A DNA stretch of 42,284 nt from Apostichopus californicus. Lineage: Eukaryota > Echinodermata > Holothuroidea > Aspidochirotida > Stichopodidae. The stretch is from NCBI GenBank assembly GCA_020650975.1, contig JAIPMN010186508.1:2392-44675 (forward strand), written 5' to 3'. Below are positions 10,646 to 19,590 of this stretch, in pieces (position 1 is the stretch's first letter; each line of letters starts with the position of its first letter). The notes under the pieces were generated by a model. That model saw only the letters and a program-made list of their open reading frames with translations. It did not search any database and had not been told where the DNA came from. The position numbers and the translations under genes were made by a program.

Positions 10646-11402
10646 TCAAGACCGGCATGCTGGGTACCATTTGTTGATTGTCCAGAAAGACTCGTCTTGT
10701 TCTTTGGACCAGCACCAATCAGCGTCTTTGTGTGTAAGTCCATGTAACAGCTTGCATTTGTCTGACAGGTTTGGTATAAATTTCGGGAGGTATTTGACCA
10801 TACTAACAAGCCTTTGTATGTCCGAGACATTTTGTGGTGTAGGCATTTTCAATATAGCGTCAACCTTGTTTGGATCCGCTTTCAAGCCATCAGTTGTAAA
10901 TTTGTGAGCAATAAAGTCAACGTCATGCCACTTGAACTGAAACTTCTCCTTGTTAAGCGAATTGATTGCTTGCGGCACCTTTGAAAGAATGCTTCAATGT
11001 GTTTGTCGTGATCCAAGCTTGCCTGTTCAATATTATCACTAGTTCCTGTGATTGGAATATCATTGGCGATTATGTGAATACCCTCAAGACATTGGTCTAA
11101 TTTCTGCTGCAATAGTTCTGATGCCGGACTGATGCCAAAATGCATTCGTTTGTAACGGTACCGGCCCCATGGCTTCTGAAATGTTGTAAGATACGATGAC
11201 TCAGCATCTAGTTCACGCTGAAAAGAATCCTTCTTTGCAAGTCTGCTTTGCCTAAGACTTTTACATTAGCTAGCTCAGGCAGCTTACCTATATCAACCGG
11301 CAATGGATACTGTCCACGTTTTGGAGAGTTGTTTAGCGGCTGGGGGTCCATGCATACACGGAGCTTTCCACTTGGCTTTTCGACACTAATCAATGGTGAC
11401 AC
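10646..11402 (-). pseudogene. pol: Gypsy reverse transcriptase (catalytic motif altered)
   Basis: Fingers and palm are recognisable in three frames. EKPSGKLRVCMDPQPLN and GKADLQ (motif A aspartate) lie in 11208-11402. HFGISPASELLQQKLDQCLEGI and IIANDIPITG lie in 10882-11145. The connection segment with FTTDGLKADPNKVDAILKMP and LVSMVKYLPKFIPNLS lies in 10646-10978. In motif C the usual ADD or YxDD reads AND, so one catalytic aspartate is replaced by asparagine. With at least two frameshifts inside the domain, the enzyme cannot be made from this copy. Confidence 0.85.
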
Positions 11403-11489
11403 CCAATCTGTTGGCAGTACTACTTTCGCGATAACATCGAGCTTCTCCAGGCGATCCAGCTCTTGTCAATTTGACAACATCTTCCCTAC

Positions 11490-11723
11490 TCAACCAACAT
11501 TAATATTTACTTCAGAACTCTGGGTTTCATTCCTAAGTTCACTTGAGTCATTAATGTTAGCAATATTCTCATACTTAATCTCAATAAATTTCATTTGTTG
11601 AGAGGCCCTACAACCATGAAGTGGAACACATTTATCCCGTTTTATAACAACGAAAGGAAATTTGTAGCCTTTCTGATTTTGATGATTTTTCATATGCAAT
11701 TTACACTTGCCCAATACCGGCAT
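11490..11723 (-). pseudogene. pol: Gypsy protease-RT linker
   Basis: MPVLGKCKL, FPFVVIKRD and PLHGCRASQQMKFIEIK correspond to the end of the aspartic protease domain and the conserved PLLG.RA..QM-like segment before reverse transcriptase in Mag-type pol. The protease active-site DTG triplet was not found upstream, so that part is lost or too diverged. Confidence 0.65.
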
Positions 11724-11903
11724 GACCTATCTACTATACATTGTCAACCGTTCTTTTGGTCGCTTCAATTTGAGAGCATGTTGCTCCAGAATGAACTTGT
11801 AATTTTATTGGTGACCCATTGACCTCCATGGTGACATAAATATTTGTTTCATAGGGGCTCTAAATACTACTTGAGTTAACACAATTAATAACATCCTCTA
11901 GTT

Positions 11904-12089
11904 TCACACAAAGCACTGATTCATCTGATTAACTGTTTTCATAAAATCATAAACATTCACTTGTTTGACTGATTTCACTCTTCTTTTACTCTTCTTATTG
12001 GTTTTGTTATCTTTGGAAGTCTTTTGGCGGCACTTTATAGCAAAATGATTTGGTTTCCCACACTTGCCACTGCAAGCTGTTATGCTCAT
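11904..12089 (-). pseudogene. gag: Gypsy gag, nucleocapsid zinc knuckle
   Basis: CSGKCGKPNHFAIKC retains the Cys, Cys, His and Cys of a CCHC-type knuckle, with one extra residue in the first spacing, and is followed by a Lys-rich tail. It lies between the capsid and protease-flanking parts, as expected, but is shifted in frame from the capsid segment. Confidence 0.7.
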
Positions 12090-12259
12090 CTGATGCCCTC
12101 TACCAGAAAATTTACAGTTTTTGGTAAAACCTGTTTTAATTTATTGGTCCTTATGACTAGTGTTTGTACTTTTAACAACACTGTTTTGGCTTTCAACACT
12201 CATACCCTTCAGTTGGGCTGATGTTGTTTCAACAGCTTTACACATGTCATTGCAAGCTG

Positions 12260-12658
12260 CTAGATTTGATTTCCAAATTCACATGTGGATGCCAAGGTGC
12301 GTACTTTTACAAGATATTCATCAAAAGGTTCACTAATACCTTCATTACAATTGTTAAATATATAACGCTCCAAAAATGACGTTTGTATTTTCAACACAAT
12401 ACTAATGCCACCACTCCATGATTTTATCCATTTTTTTCTTTCGTCATCTGTAGCACAGCGTAGACCATTATGTACTTGTAGGACTTGGGGTCCAATACAG
12501 CTAATTAATGTGGCTCCACGAACCATATTTTATTTTGAGGCTAGACCAGTAACTATTTCATTACTATCCCATAATTGTTTGAAAACTTTCCAAAATTTCT
12601 TTAAATTGCCACGCATGCTCAGATTTGGGGGCAGTGAGACAGGGACTGAGACATTCAT
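12260..12658 (-). pseudogene. gag: Gypsy gag, capsid part
   Basis: Two frames in the same phase (12530 up to 12658, and 12260-12526) are interrupted by one TAA between GLASK and MVRGATL. The first has SLPPNLSMRGNLKKFWKVFKQ. The second has ATLISCIGPQVLQV, FLERYIFNNC and FDEYLVKVRTLASTCEFG. This is the Mag-type capsid arrangement. The frame is lost before the zinc knuckle, which lies in another frame at 11904-12089. Confidence 0.8.
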
Positions 12659-12739
12659 GATGAACAAAAAGAACAACAATATATCCCTAAAATATGCAAC
12701 ACATATTTCTCCTTTAATTCGTGTCAAACACTTATCCAC

Positions 12740-13770
12740 TTTAAGCTAAGAAACCCAAATAAAAGCTTAATAACATAACAATTATCAGAATGTACACTAT
12801 TGACGGTATAGGATACAATGTGACGTTACCTTACAACGTTAGGCTAGTTGTAAAGTTATTGACTCGGGTGGATATATCAAATAACAACCTGACAAGTCTC
12901 TGACTTCAACGTATATATATTTACAAGGAATAACATAAATATAACGAGAACGGAAACACAACTTAGAGACATAAGGTAGGAAAATGAAGTTGAGGCACAC
13001 GCCTCGTGTACTGCATATATATCACTGGTTGGAGACTTCTGATTGGTCTATTCGAATAACATGTTCACGTAACGTTTTAACATCAAGTTATTTGACACAT
13101 GACATTACTCTAGTCCACAATGAAATCTGATACATTGATTCACAGCAGACGAAGGACGTCATTCGAAAGTGGCGCTAACGTGTAGCCCTAACAATATGCA
13201 AAAGTAATTTATAGAATTGAGAAATATGATGACAGTATTTCATGAATTTTTATAATTGATACTTCACCTATGTTATCAAAACAACAGTGACGGTTTCCTA
13301 TTTAAGCGTTTCCTTGTTAAGCGTCAAATCCAAGCTAGAAATGTCACCGGAAACTGGTTTCCGTCAGCTTTGAGTTCCTCGTTGGACCGTTAGTGTACGT
13401 ACTGGTTCAGATCCGCGAACATGGCTTTGCAATCGTAAGCTTGAAAATCGCAATCCAGATGTATCCAGCAAATCACACCTTATATTGACTGATTGTTGTT
13501 CTAAATGTAACTTAATATCATGTCTTTATTCTGACACCATGTATCGGTACGCGTTTACGGGTGTCAAGATGGTCCCGAATGAAGGCGAAACGTTAAGTTG
13601 TAACTTCAACTCATGTATTCTGGTGTTACTAGCGATTACTCAGTGAGGGCTCTAGTGTGAAACATACAACAATACGTTATAAGTCTGAGGGCACGACCCC
13701 TTGAAAGAACGTTTAACAAAAGGGATTCGTACTTAAAATGTTGGTGATTGATGAGTTTCCATGCTGTTTC
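12740..13770. other. Intergenic gap between gypsy and Polinton remnants
   Basis: No capsid, polymerase or LTR sequence was recognised. At 13422-13436 the sequence ATGGCTTTGCAATC followed by GTAAGC could be a tiny first exon with a splice donor on the plus strand, but nothing downstream supports it. Confidence 0.4.
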
Positions 13771-13773
13771 CTT

Positions 13774-15053
13774 TTAACTGGCGTAGTCTAATACGACGTT
13801 ACGGGCTTTATCTATTTCCACTATGTTATCCAGTTCGGCATAGACGAACACGTTAAGGGTGGTGACCAGAGGCCGTGTGAAATGAAGTTCCATTCGAAGA
13901 TTGCCTCGTTTGACCAAGTTGAAATGTCCGGTATCAGATGAAATGCATGCAACGCGTAACAGTTTAGATAATCTTCTCGACTGATGGAATTGCCTGCATC
14001 GTGCTGTGCTTTATCGGTTCCGGAAAATAGGGTGTAACAGTCACTGATGTAAATTAGCCCCACTGTTATATGGTTTCAACGGCTTGTAAGGGACCTACTC
14101 TCCATTCATATACAGGGCTAGAAGTCGAGCCCCAAGTGTTGGCAGTAAAATGGGTTTAGTGTATTCGAACCGTTGAATGCCGTATTACGCACATATGCTA
14201 CGATAAATTTCTTTGGAGTTGACCATGGAACATATGAACCTGAATGTACGACATGTGACCGGTAGCAATAAAGGACATTTTGGTCACAACGCGTTCAATG
14301 GGGGATACTTAGCGGTGGCTTTCTTAAGGGCTCGCGCATGTCCAAGGGCTACAGATGGATTAAGTTTCACTCTTCGTACAAATAACGATGCCCCTTTCAA
14401 GATGACTTTGTATTGTTTTCCATCATCGGCAGACACGAGTAAAAATTTATCTTTACTCCTGATCAGTTTTAACTTCATATTTACCACGTTCAAGAGATAT
14501 GTCTCTTGTAATAAAAAAGGTCGCCGTCAATAGGTCCAATCATATCGACCGTCTTACTCTGTACGGTTAATATGCTTGACTTCTTAAGTCAGAGATTTGC
14601 CGAATTACTCTCTGCCTTCGGGTCAGCTTTATTGATATAACCGACCGTATCCTTGTAGAAGAGGGATGATGTCAGTTGACTTTCTTTTGCTTCAGAGCCA
14701 TAACTCAAGAGTGTTTCCAACAGGGCGCGGTAAGGGTACCTCGGTGTTCATTTAGGGAAACGTCCATTTGACTAAACAAAGACTGGAGAAATAGATTGGC
14801 CGGTCCGACTTTCGCCTCACCCGGTGTATCGCCACCATCGGACAATGTAATCTTTGCTTGACGTTAAGTCACTAAGTCGATGTATTCTTCCGAAGAGCTC
14901 GATACATAAAACCGATGGGTCCATTATCCATGACATTGGAGAACAGGTGGTACTCTACCCACTGTCATTTCATGATATTGGTTTGTGTGGTACGAGAAAA
15001 AGCTCAAATTCTGACTTGGTGCATTTGCAGGGGTGTTCGTGCAGCAGAGAAAT
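13774..15053 (-). pseudogene. Polinton major capsid protein (F54H12.2-like), broken
   Basis: About 1280 bases, near the expected 420-430 codons for this double-jelly-roll family. The N-terminus reads SLLHEHPCKCTKSEFELF in one frame near 15000-15053; the codon where Met is expected is ATT. The middle shows YKVILKGASLFVRRVKLNPS and GHARALKKATAKYP (14284-14493). The C-terminal third shows NSISREDYLNCYALHAFHL in the 13821-14063 frame, and VFVYAELDNIVEIDKARNV in a neighbouring frame, ending at TAA 13774-13776. At least three frame changes occur. The family is the virion shell protein of Polinton-like elements. Assignment to the major capsid rather than another structural protein rests on length and the C-terminal strands. 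Confidence 0.8.
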
Positions 15054-15131
15054 GAAAAGGTGTTCAGTCGAAATAATCCAGAGATCTTTTCACCGTATTG
15101 GCTGCCTACATTCTGCCGTGGAGGTGGTACG

Positions 15132-15417
15132 TTAACGCTTTTTAACACCTCCTGAACCCAACACCGATGACACCGCCCTCTTTGCCACTCGTTTTCCAGC
15201 CGCCACACCCCTATTCTTGACAGATTCTCTGATAGATCTCCCGTCTAGAAACATCGCCCACAAATTCAACACCGGTGCGCAAAACCTATTTTCCCAATGA
15301 CTTGACAACTTTCTTCATGAGAGGCATAGCTGAGCGAAAAAGACTCCCCGACACATTACCTAGACCGTGGCCATTTTGAACTCGGGCACATTCAATGACT
15401 GGTAAAACCACGACCTG
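15132..15417 (-). pseudogene. Short basic GLFR-type Polinton structural protein
   Basis: One frame gives a Gly-rich start, QNGHGLGNVSGSLFR, followed by MPLMKKVVKSLGK. After a frameshift near 15290 a second gives SVKNRGVAAGKRVAKRAV and ends GGVKKR at the stop 15132-15134. A short Gly-rich, then helical and Lys/Arg-rich product just upstream of the major capsid gene is a constant feature of Polinton and adintovirus genomes. It is often compared with adenovirus core or membrane-active proteins. No clear ATG remains at the 5' end. The exact role of this family is not settled. Confidence 0.6.
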
Positions 15418-15483
15418 TCTGTTTTAGGTACTGACTTTCGCAATCTGTAGGATCACTCTGAAATTGTCAAGGACGTATTATGT

Positions 15484-15950
15484 TTATTGTAGAAAACTTA
15501 AAAATAAACTGTGCAGCTTTGCGAAGACGAAGTGAAGTGTCGCGATGACGGTGCCCCGTAGCAATGGTGTTTTGCGGCCGGTATTGTCCCTTATATCGAT
15601 GGTATCAAAATACTTTTGCTTGAGTTGGTGATAGTAAACGTCGTACACAGAACTGATATCCTCGCCGTATTTTACTTTGACGGTCACAACACGGATAAGG
15701 GGGCACCCACAGAATGCGGTTCTATAATATCGCTGTACACGAACATGTGATGAATGCTGCCACTGGTCACAGTAGTTTTGGATGGAAACCTAAAATCGCA
15801 CCTAACCTTCCCTCAAACTTGACCTGCGCTCCTTCCGCTAGCTGGATACTTATCTTTCCAATTTGTCTATCCAGTCGGTAACTGATTTCTGTGTTCGTGA
15901 AATCTACAAAAGCAATGCCATATCTAACACTGACGGTGCACTTGAAATTT
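15484..15950 (-). pseudogene. Polinton minor capsid (penton-like) protein, broken
   Basis: The upstream frame holds YGIAFVDFTNTEISYRLD and FEGRLGAILGFHP. Then come HHMFVYSDIIEPHSVG and, in the 15484-15687 frame, VKVKYGEDIS and RGTVIATLHF. The combination of an LGF motif, a VYSDI.E..-VG motif and a terminal RG..I.LHF strand is how I recognise the single-jelly-roll minor capsid protein of Polintons. A stop follows the LGF segment, and at least one frameshift separates the halves. The N-terminal end is missing: the reading picks up only eight bases from the integrase stop. Confidence 0.6.
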
Positions 15951-15955
15951 GCACT

Positions 15956-16845
15956 TTACATATTTTTTAAAATAAATACGTGAGATATCCAACTGTTTAA
16001 TTTTGATGGGTAGCCTTCCCATTTGACAAAATATTGTTTTTTTCCGCCACGAGTGCGACGACGCACTACCTTCTCGATGCGATAAGTGTGATCTGTTTTT
16101 GTTATTCTTTGAAGCTCATGCTCGTAAAAGCGACCTTCGATATTGTCTTAACTGCAATCTTTCACTTCATATACTCGAGGTATACGTGGTATACGTTTTG
16201 CGATGGTAAATAATGCGTCCGCACACCATTGGGGGAGATATTTCTTTCGAAAAGGTCGAGTCGCCATGCTGATGCATACGTGATCACCGACTCCAAAGCG
16301 AAAAGTCGGCGTCTCGAATAACACCCGGTGCCGGTACCATACCAAATTATGCCACAATGTTCGTTGATTGAGTTTTGTGAGAGGTACCATTATACCCTAT
16401 TATCAAATCTTGTGAAACATCGACGTATCGCCTAGTGCCTTTGGACGTCCAATATCTCGACATTTTTGTTTACAAAGTGCGATTGAAACGTTCCACGATA
16501 GAGGTTTTCGTCTCGTTATTGGTTGTAAAGTATTGAATACGATTTGATTTGAAGACGGTCTCATTTAAAAATTCACCTCCCATATCAGTCAGCAGTTTCT
16601 TTGGTCGTCTGTTTTCCCCCGAAATATGGTCTGAATAGCTCTGACGTTACCGTCTCCGTTCTTTTTTTTTAAAGGCCGAGCCCAAGCAAATTTATAAAAC
16701 ACGTCAATGAAGGTCAATATGTATTTATGACCGCGATTTATTCTTTAGAAAGCACCGACGTCTTCTTGACAGCTTCTACACCCCCGAAAGCAGCAGGATG
16801 TCATGGGGTGTAATAAACACCTGCCATATAATTCTTCCATCCGGT
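15956..16845 (-). pseudogene. Polinton integrase with C-terminal chromodomain, defective
   Basis: In order: an N-terminal scrap with AAFGGVEAVKK; a core start with GHKYILTFIDVFYKFAW; the second catalytic Asp in DMGGEFLNE; the catalytic Glu in SIVERFNRTL; an SH3-like segment GDHVCISMATRPFRKKYLPQ (16148-16390); and a chromodomain with YRIEKVVRRRT and QYFVKWEGYPSKLNSW (about 15985-16080). The usual distance between the N-terminal scrap and the core is missing, which removes the region with the first catalytic Asp. TAA replaces a Lys codon right after RFNRTL, and another TAA precedes the chromodomain segment. The gene is family F54H12.3-like and cannot give an active enzyme. Confidence 0.85.
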
Positions 16846-16909
16846 TTATCGAGATGTACCTTGCCACCACAACAAGCGAAGAGACAAAACAGTCTCGTCA
16901 ATTCAGAAG

Positions 16910-17266
16910 TTATTCATGTTTATTCATGTTATTCATGTCGTAGGGAGTTATTCGTGGAAATGAATGTCTAGTTACCCGAACGTCTTGTTTTAAAGAATCT
17001 TCCTTTTCATTTTCTTGGGGGGGTAAGTGATACGCTGCACCATAAAGATCGTTAGAATCACCGTCAGACTTCTCTTGGTGTAAGTCTGACAAATTATTTG
17101 CTCTAGGTGTAGCCAACGTCACGATCTCCTCCCAACGGTCCGGGTTATCGATAAGTTCCCGAGGTGTATAGGGAGACCGGGGCGCTTTGGGCCACGTTTT
17201 GCTGTGGGACACTGCGAATATCTGCCGATTCTCTAATAGTTGTGTACACCCGTTATGGTACGTCAT
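16910..17266 (-). CDS. Hypothetical protein upstream of the Polinton integrase
   Basis: An intact 118-codon frame starting MTYHNGCTQLLENRQIF, with a central PRELIDNPDRWEEIVTLATP and an acidic, Asn/Glu-rich C-terminal half. I do not recognise it. It sits 65 bases upstream of the integrase remnant on the same strand, so it may be a Polinton accessory gene or the far end of the element. No membrane segment or signal peptide is apparent. It has stayed open while its neighbours are broken, but at this length that may be chance. Confidence 0.35.
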   Translation of the reverse strand: MTYHNGCTQLLENRQIFAVSHSKTWPKAPRSPYTPRELIDNPDRWEEIVTLATPRANNLSDLHQEKSDGDSNDLYGAAYHLPPQENEKEDSLKQDVRVTRHSFPRITPYDMNNMNKHE

Positions 17267-17269
17267 TCA

Positions 17270-17920
17270 GTAAATCAAGGCCTAACGTGGTCAGCGCCGA
17301 TCTGTGAAGATTTCGGTTGAATTGTGAGTAAAAACAACGTTTTGTTTTACATTTTTACCTACTATTATCATATCTTAATCATGGCCTCCCATGTTTTTGT
17401 AGGTTCATTCTAAAATAAATTTACCAATGTGAGTGAAACATCGAAATGAAAGGTATCGATTGATGAACAGGCCTCGTGAATTATTTCGCGCATTTGGTAT
17501 ATATGGGCAATTACAATTGAAAAATTTGTGCTGGGCGCATTGGAACATTGTGAACGGGGCACAATGGGGCGTGTCCCAATGCACCCCGGCGATAATTCAG
17601 TAACAACAGTGCTCAGCAGCCTTGTCAATTAGCTCATGTCGTAGCATCCCCTCTCCTAATTTGACTGTCTGGAGAAGTGACAAAGTTTTAGGATTGGATG
17701 GCCTTCATCGTCCTTTGGAGAGGGACAGTGGCGCACCCAAAGGGGGTCTCGTGGATATCGCCCCCCCCCCCGAAGGGTTCCCAGTGAGTTTTTGGCGTAA
17801 TATAAACATGATCAAAGTGACCTTTTTTGGCATAAATGTATGAAAGAGTAATTCATCATCACCTATATGACTACGGCTTGTTTTTAACCACTTAATTTGT
17901 ATTCGTATTTCTTTGATTTA
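17270..17920. other. Gap with an inverted repeat and a C11 tract
   Basis: It contains an imperfect 17-bp inverted repeat (about 17531-17547 and 17573-17590, core GCATTGGRAC / GTCCCAATGC). At about 17726 CAGTGGCGCACCCAAAGGGGG resembles a cut-and-paste transposon end. A C11 tract lies at 17761-17771. No gene was identified. Confidence 0.45.
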
Positions 17921-17928
17921 CAGAAAAG

Positions 17929-19251
17929 ATGGTCCGACATCGAAAAAGCAAAGTGACACTCATGGGAGCACTACGGAGGCAGCCATGAAACATGCAGTGG
18001 AACTGGTAGTGAAAAGGGGTCATTCAATCAGGTCCGTAGCTACCGATTTGTCCATTCCATTATCTACCCTTCAACGCTATGTGGCTTCGGCCAAACGTAA
18101 TGCGACGAATAGTACCGAATTGCGGTTCTCACCTCATTATGACAATCACAGGACTTTTACTGATGATCAAGATAGTGAGTTACAGGAATTTTTCCTAATT
18201 GCTCGAAAGCATCATAATGGGTTGACCATGAATGGAACCAAGACACTGGCCTATCAATATGCAGAGGAGAACAAAATAGCCATTCCATATTCATGGACTA
18301 CAAATCAATCAGCTGGTGAGTTCATCTTCTGATCCTGCTTACTTTTTTCCCCTTTTCTTTACTGGAAAAAGACTTATAAAGCTTGTACGCGGTCTGTAGG
18401 CTACTGAAATTTATTTTGTTTCTTTTCCTGAGGTGAAGGTTGGTTCTATGGCTTTATGCAACGGCACCCGATGTTTCTGTGAGAAAACCGGAGGCGACCA
18501 GCCTTGGTAGAGCTACAAGTTTCAACAAGACAACTGTCGGGGCCTTTTTTGACAACTTAGAAACTGTGATGTAGCGGTACAAATTTGAACCAACGTGCAT
18601 TTATAACTGTGACGAAACCGCACTAACCACAGTGCTACCCCACCCAAAGTCATTGCAAACAAGAACGCAAAACAAGTTGGGCAAGTTGTGTCAGCAGAGA
18701 GAGGTACATTGGTGACAATGTGTGGTGCTGTTAATGCACTGGGATATTCAATACCACCATTCCTTGTGTTCACCCGTGTTCACTTCAAGAGATACACGAT
18801 CAACAATGCAGCACCAGGAACTCGGTATTGCTCATTCCAGCAGGTGGATGACAGCCGAGAGCTTTGAATTGTGGATGGAGCATTTCATCAAACACAGCAA
18901 GTCCTCAAAAGAACACCCTGTTTTACTTTTGCTGGACAATCATCAGAGCCACGTATCCATTAACATTTTAGATAAAGCAAAAGAGAATGGTGTTGTGATG
19001 GTCACGTTTCCACCCCACACAAGCCACAAGCTGCAGCCGCTGGACCGAACAGTTAAGGCGGTACTTCATGCGATTCATGGATGTCGCGTCATCCAGGAAA
19101 GCCAATGACCATCTATGACATCTCAGAAAACTTGGGTGAAGCATATCCATGACCGTTTAACCCACAAAACATCACATCTGGATTTAAAGTGGCAGGAATC
19201 TACCCCTTAAACAGATTCATATTCAGAGATGACGAGCCAATAGAGCCATAA
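17929..19251 (+). pseudogene. Pogo-type (Tc1/mariner superfamily) transposase, broken, with intron
   Basis: The start MVRHRKSK at 17929 lies six bases after a splice-acceptor-like TTTGATTTACAG. After an early frame change the psq-type helix-turn-helix (SIRSVATDLSIPLSTLQRYV) and the linker reach NQSAG. They then continue across a 125-nt intron into [10 protein letters not shown]. The DDE_1 core shows YNCDETAL (first Asp), LLLDNHQSH (second) and LQPLDRTV (third), with 35 residues between the last two Asp. The C-terminus reads NITSGFKVAGIYPLNRFIF. Frameshifts occur near 17950, after QRHPMF, and around 18700; stops occur at an ATG-TAG near 18570 and elsewhere. The three catalytic aspartates all survive. 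Confidence 0.9.
18316..18440 (+). other. Phase-1 spliceosomal intron in the pogo transposase
   Basis: Donor CTG|GTGAGTTC and acceptor GGTGAAG|GTTGG. Joining splits a Gly codon (G | GT) and restores the conserved order SAG then WFYGF. A pyrimidine-rich TTTGTTTCTTTTCC precedes the acceptor. The unspliced frame ends within the intron. Confidence 0.75.
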
Positions 19252-19590
19252 TAGAGCCATAATAGAACGCTGTAGGAGTTGTGCAGCCCTAAAAGTGCTT
19301 GTATGAAGTACCAATCATGTATCTGGTGGCAGAGTGTTGGCAATGGGCCAACTAAACGTGAAATCCATTTTGCTTTTCCAGTAGCCGGGTTTTCATTTTT
19401 TAAATTCTACCATTGACATTGAAAAGCTTTCCTTTTTACAGTCTTAGAACTTAACAAGTGATTTGTTAAGTTGGTTATGGGTATCTGATCCAAAAGTCCG
19501 GAACCAGTTCCTGGCACCAGTGGTCAGGTAATTTTGTACCCAGTTTTGAATCATAACCCTTGTTTTGATTTCTTTTACCTATCATTGCAG
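19252..19590. other. Gap between pogo and MULE remnants
   Basis: It begins with short tandem AATAGAGCCAT units (19239-19265) and shows no coding match. Its 3' end is the pyrimidine-rich acceptor tract of the next exon, so the stretch probably contains the 3' part of an intron of the MULE-type gene. Confidence 0.45.

Larger units (their letters stand above)
9921..12658 (-). mobile_element. Ty3/gypsy (Mag-type) retrotransposon remnant
   Basis: In minus-strand order the region carries gag, a CCHC knuckle, protease-flanking sequence, reverse transcriptase, RNase H and the first part of integrase. These are spread over all three frames with several frameshifts and stops. Gag-like MNVSVPVSLPPNL begins at 12658. 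Integrase stops at 9921 before its catalytic core. No long terminal repeats or primer-binding site could be recognised on either side, so both ends are probably lost. The motif style (KPSGKLRVCMDPQPLN, IANDI, FGIS..E..Q) is that of the Mag clade. The element is certainly not autonomous. Confidence 0.9.
13774..17266 (-). mobile_element. Polinton/Maverick (adintovirus-like) fragment
   Basis: On the minus strand, in order, lie an unassigned 118-codon frame, integrase with chromodomain, minor capsid protein, a short basic Gly-rich protein and the major capsid protein. This set and compact spacing (genes 6-100 bases apart or nearly touching) are typical of Polintons, large DNA transposons that are also related to integrated viruses. 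DNA polymerase B, the packaging ATPase and the adenain-like protease are absent, and no terminal inverted repeats were found. All genes carry frameshifts or stops. It is an old, inactive copy. Confidence 0.85.

Noticed and set aside
11248-11601. 117-codon plus-strand frame
   Set aside because: It is antisense to gypsy RT and protease-linker segments.
12740-13000. 5' LTR of the gypsy element
   Set aside because: No matching copy exists downstream of 9921, and no primer-binding site adjoins the gag start.
14160-14175. Possible tRNA B box (ATTCGAACC)
   Set aside because: No A box at the right distance and no cloverleaf could be formed; it lies in the capsid remnant.
14213-14533. 106-codon plus-strand frame
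   Set aside because: It is the opposite strand of the Polinton major capsid remnant, which has clear motifs on the minus strand.
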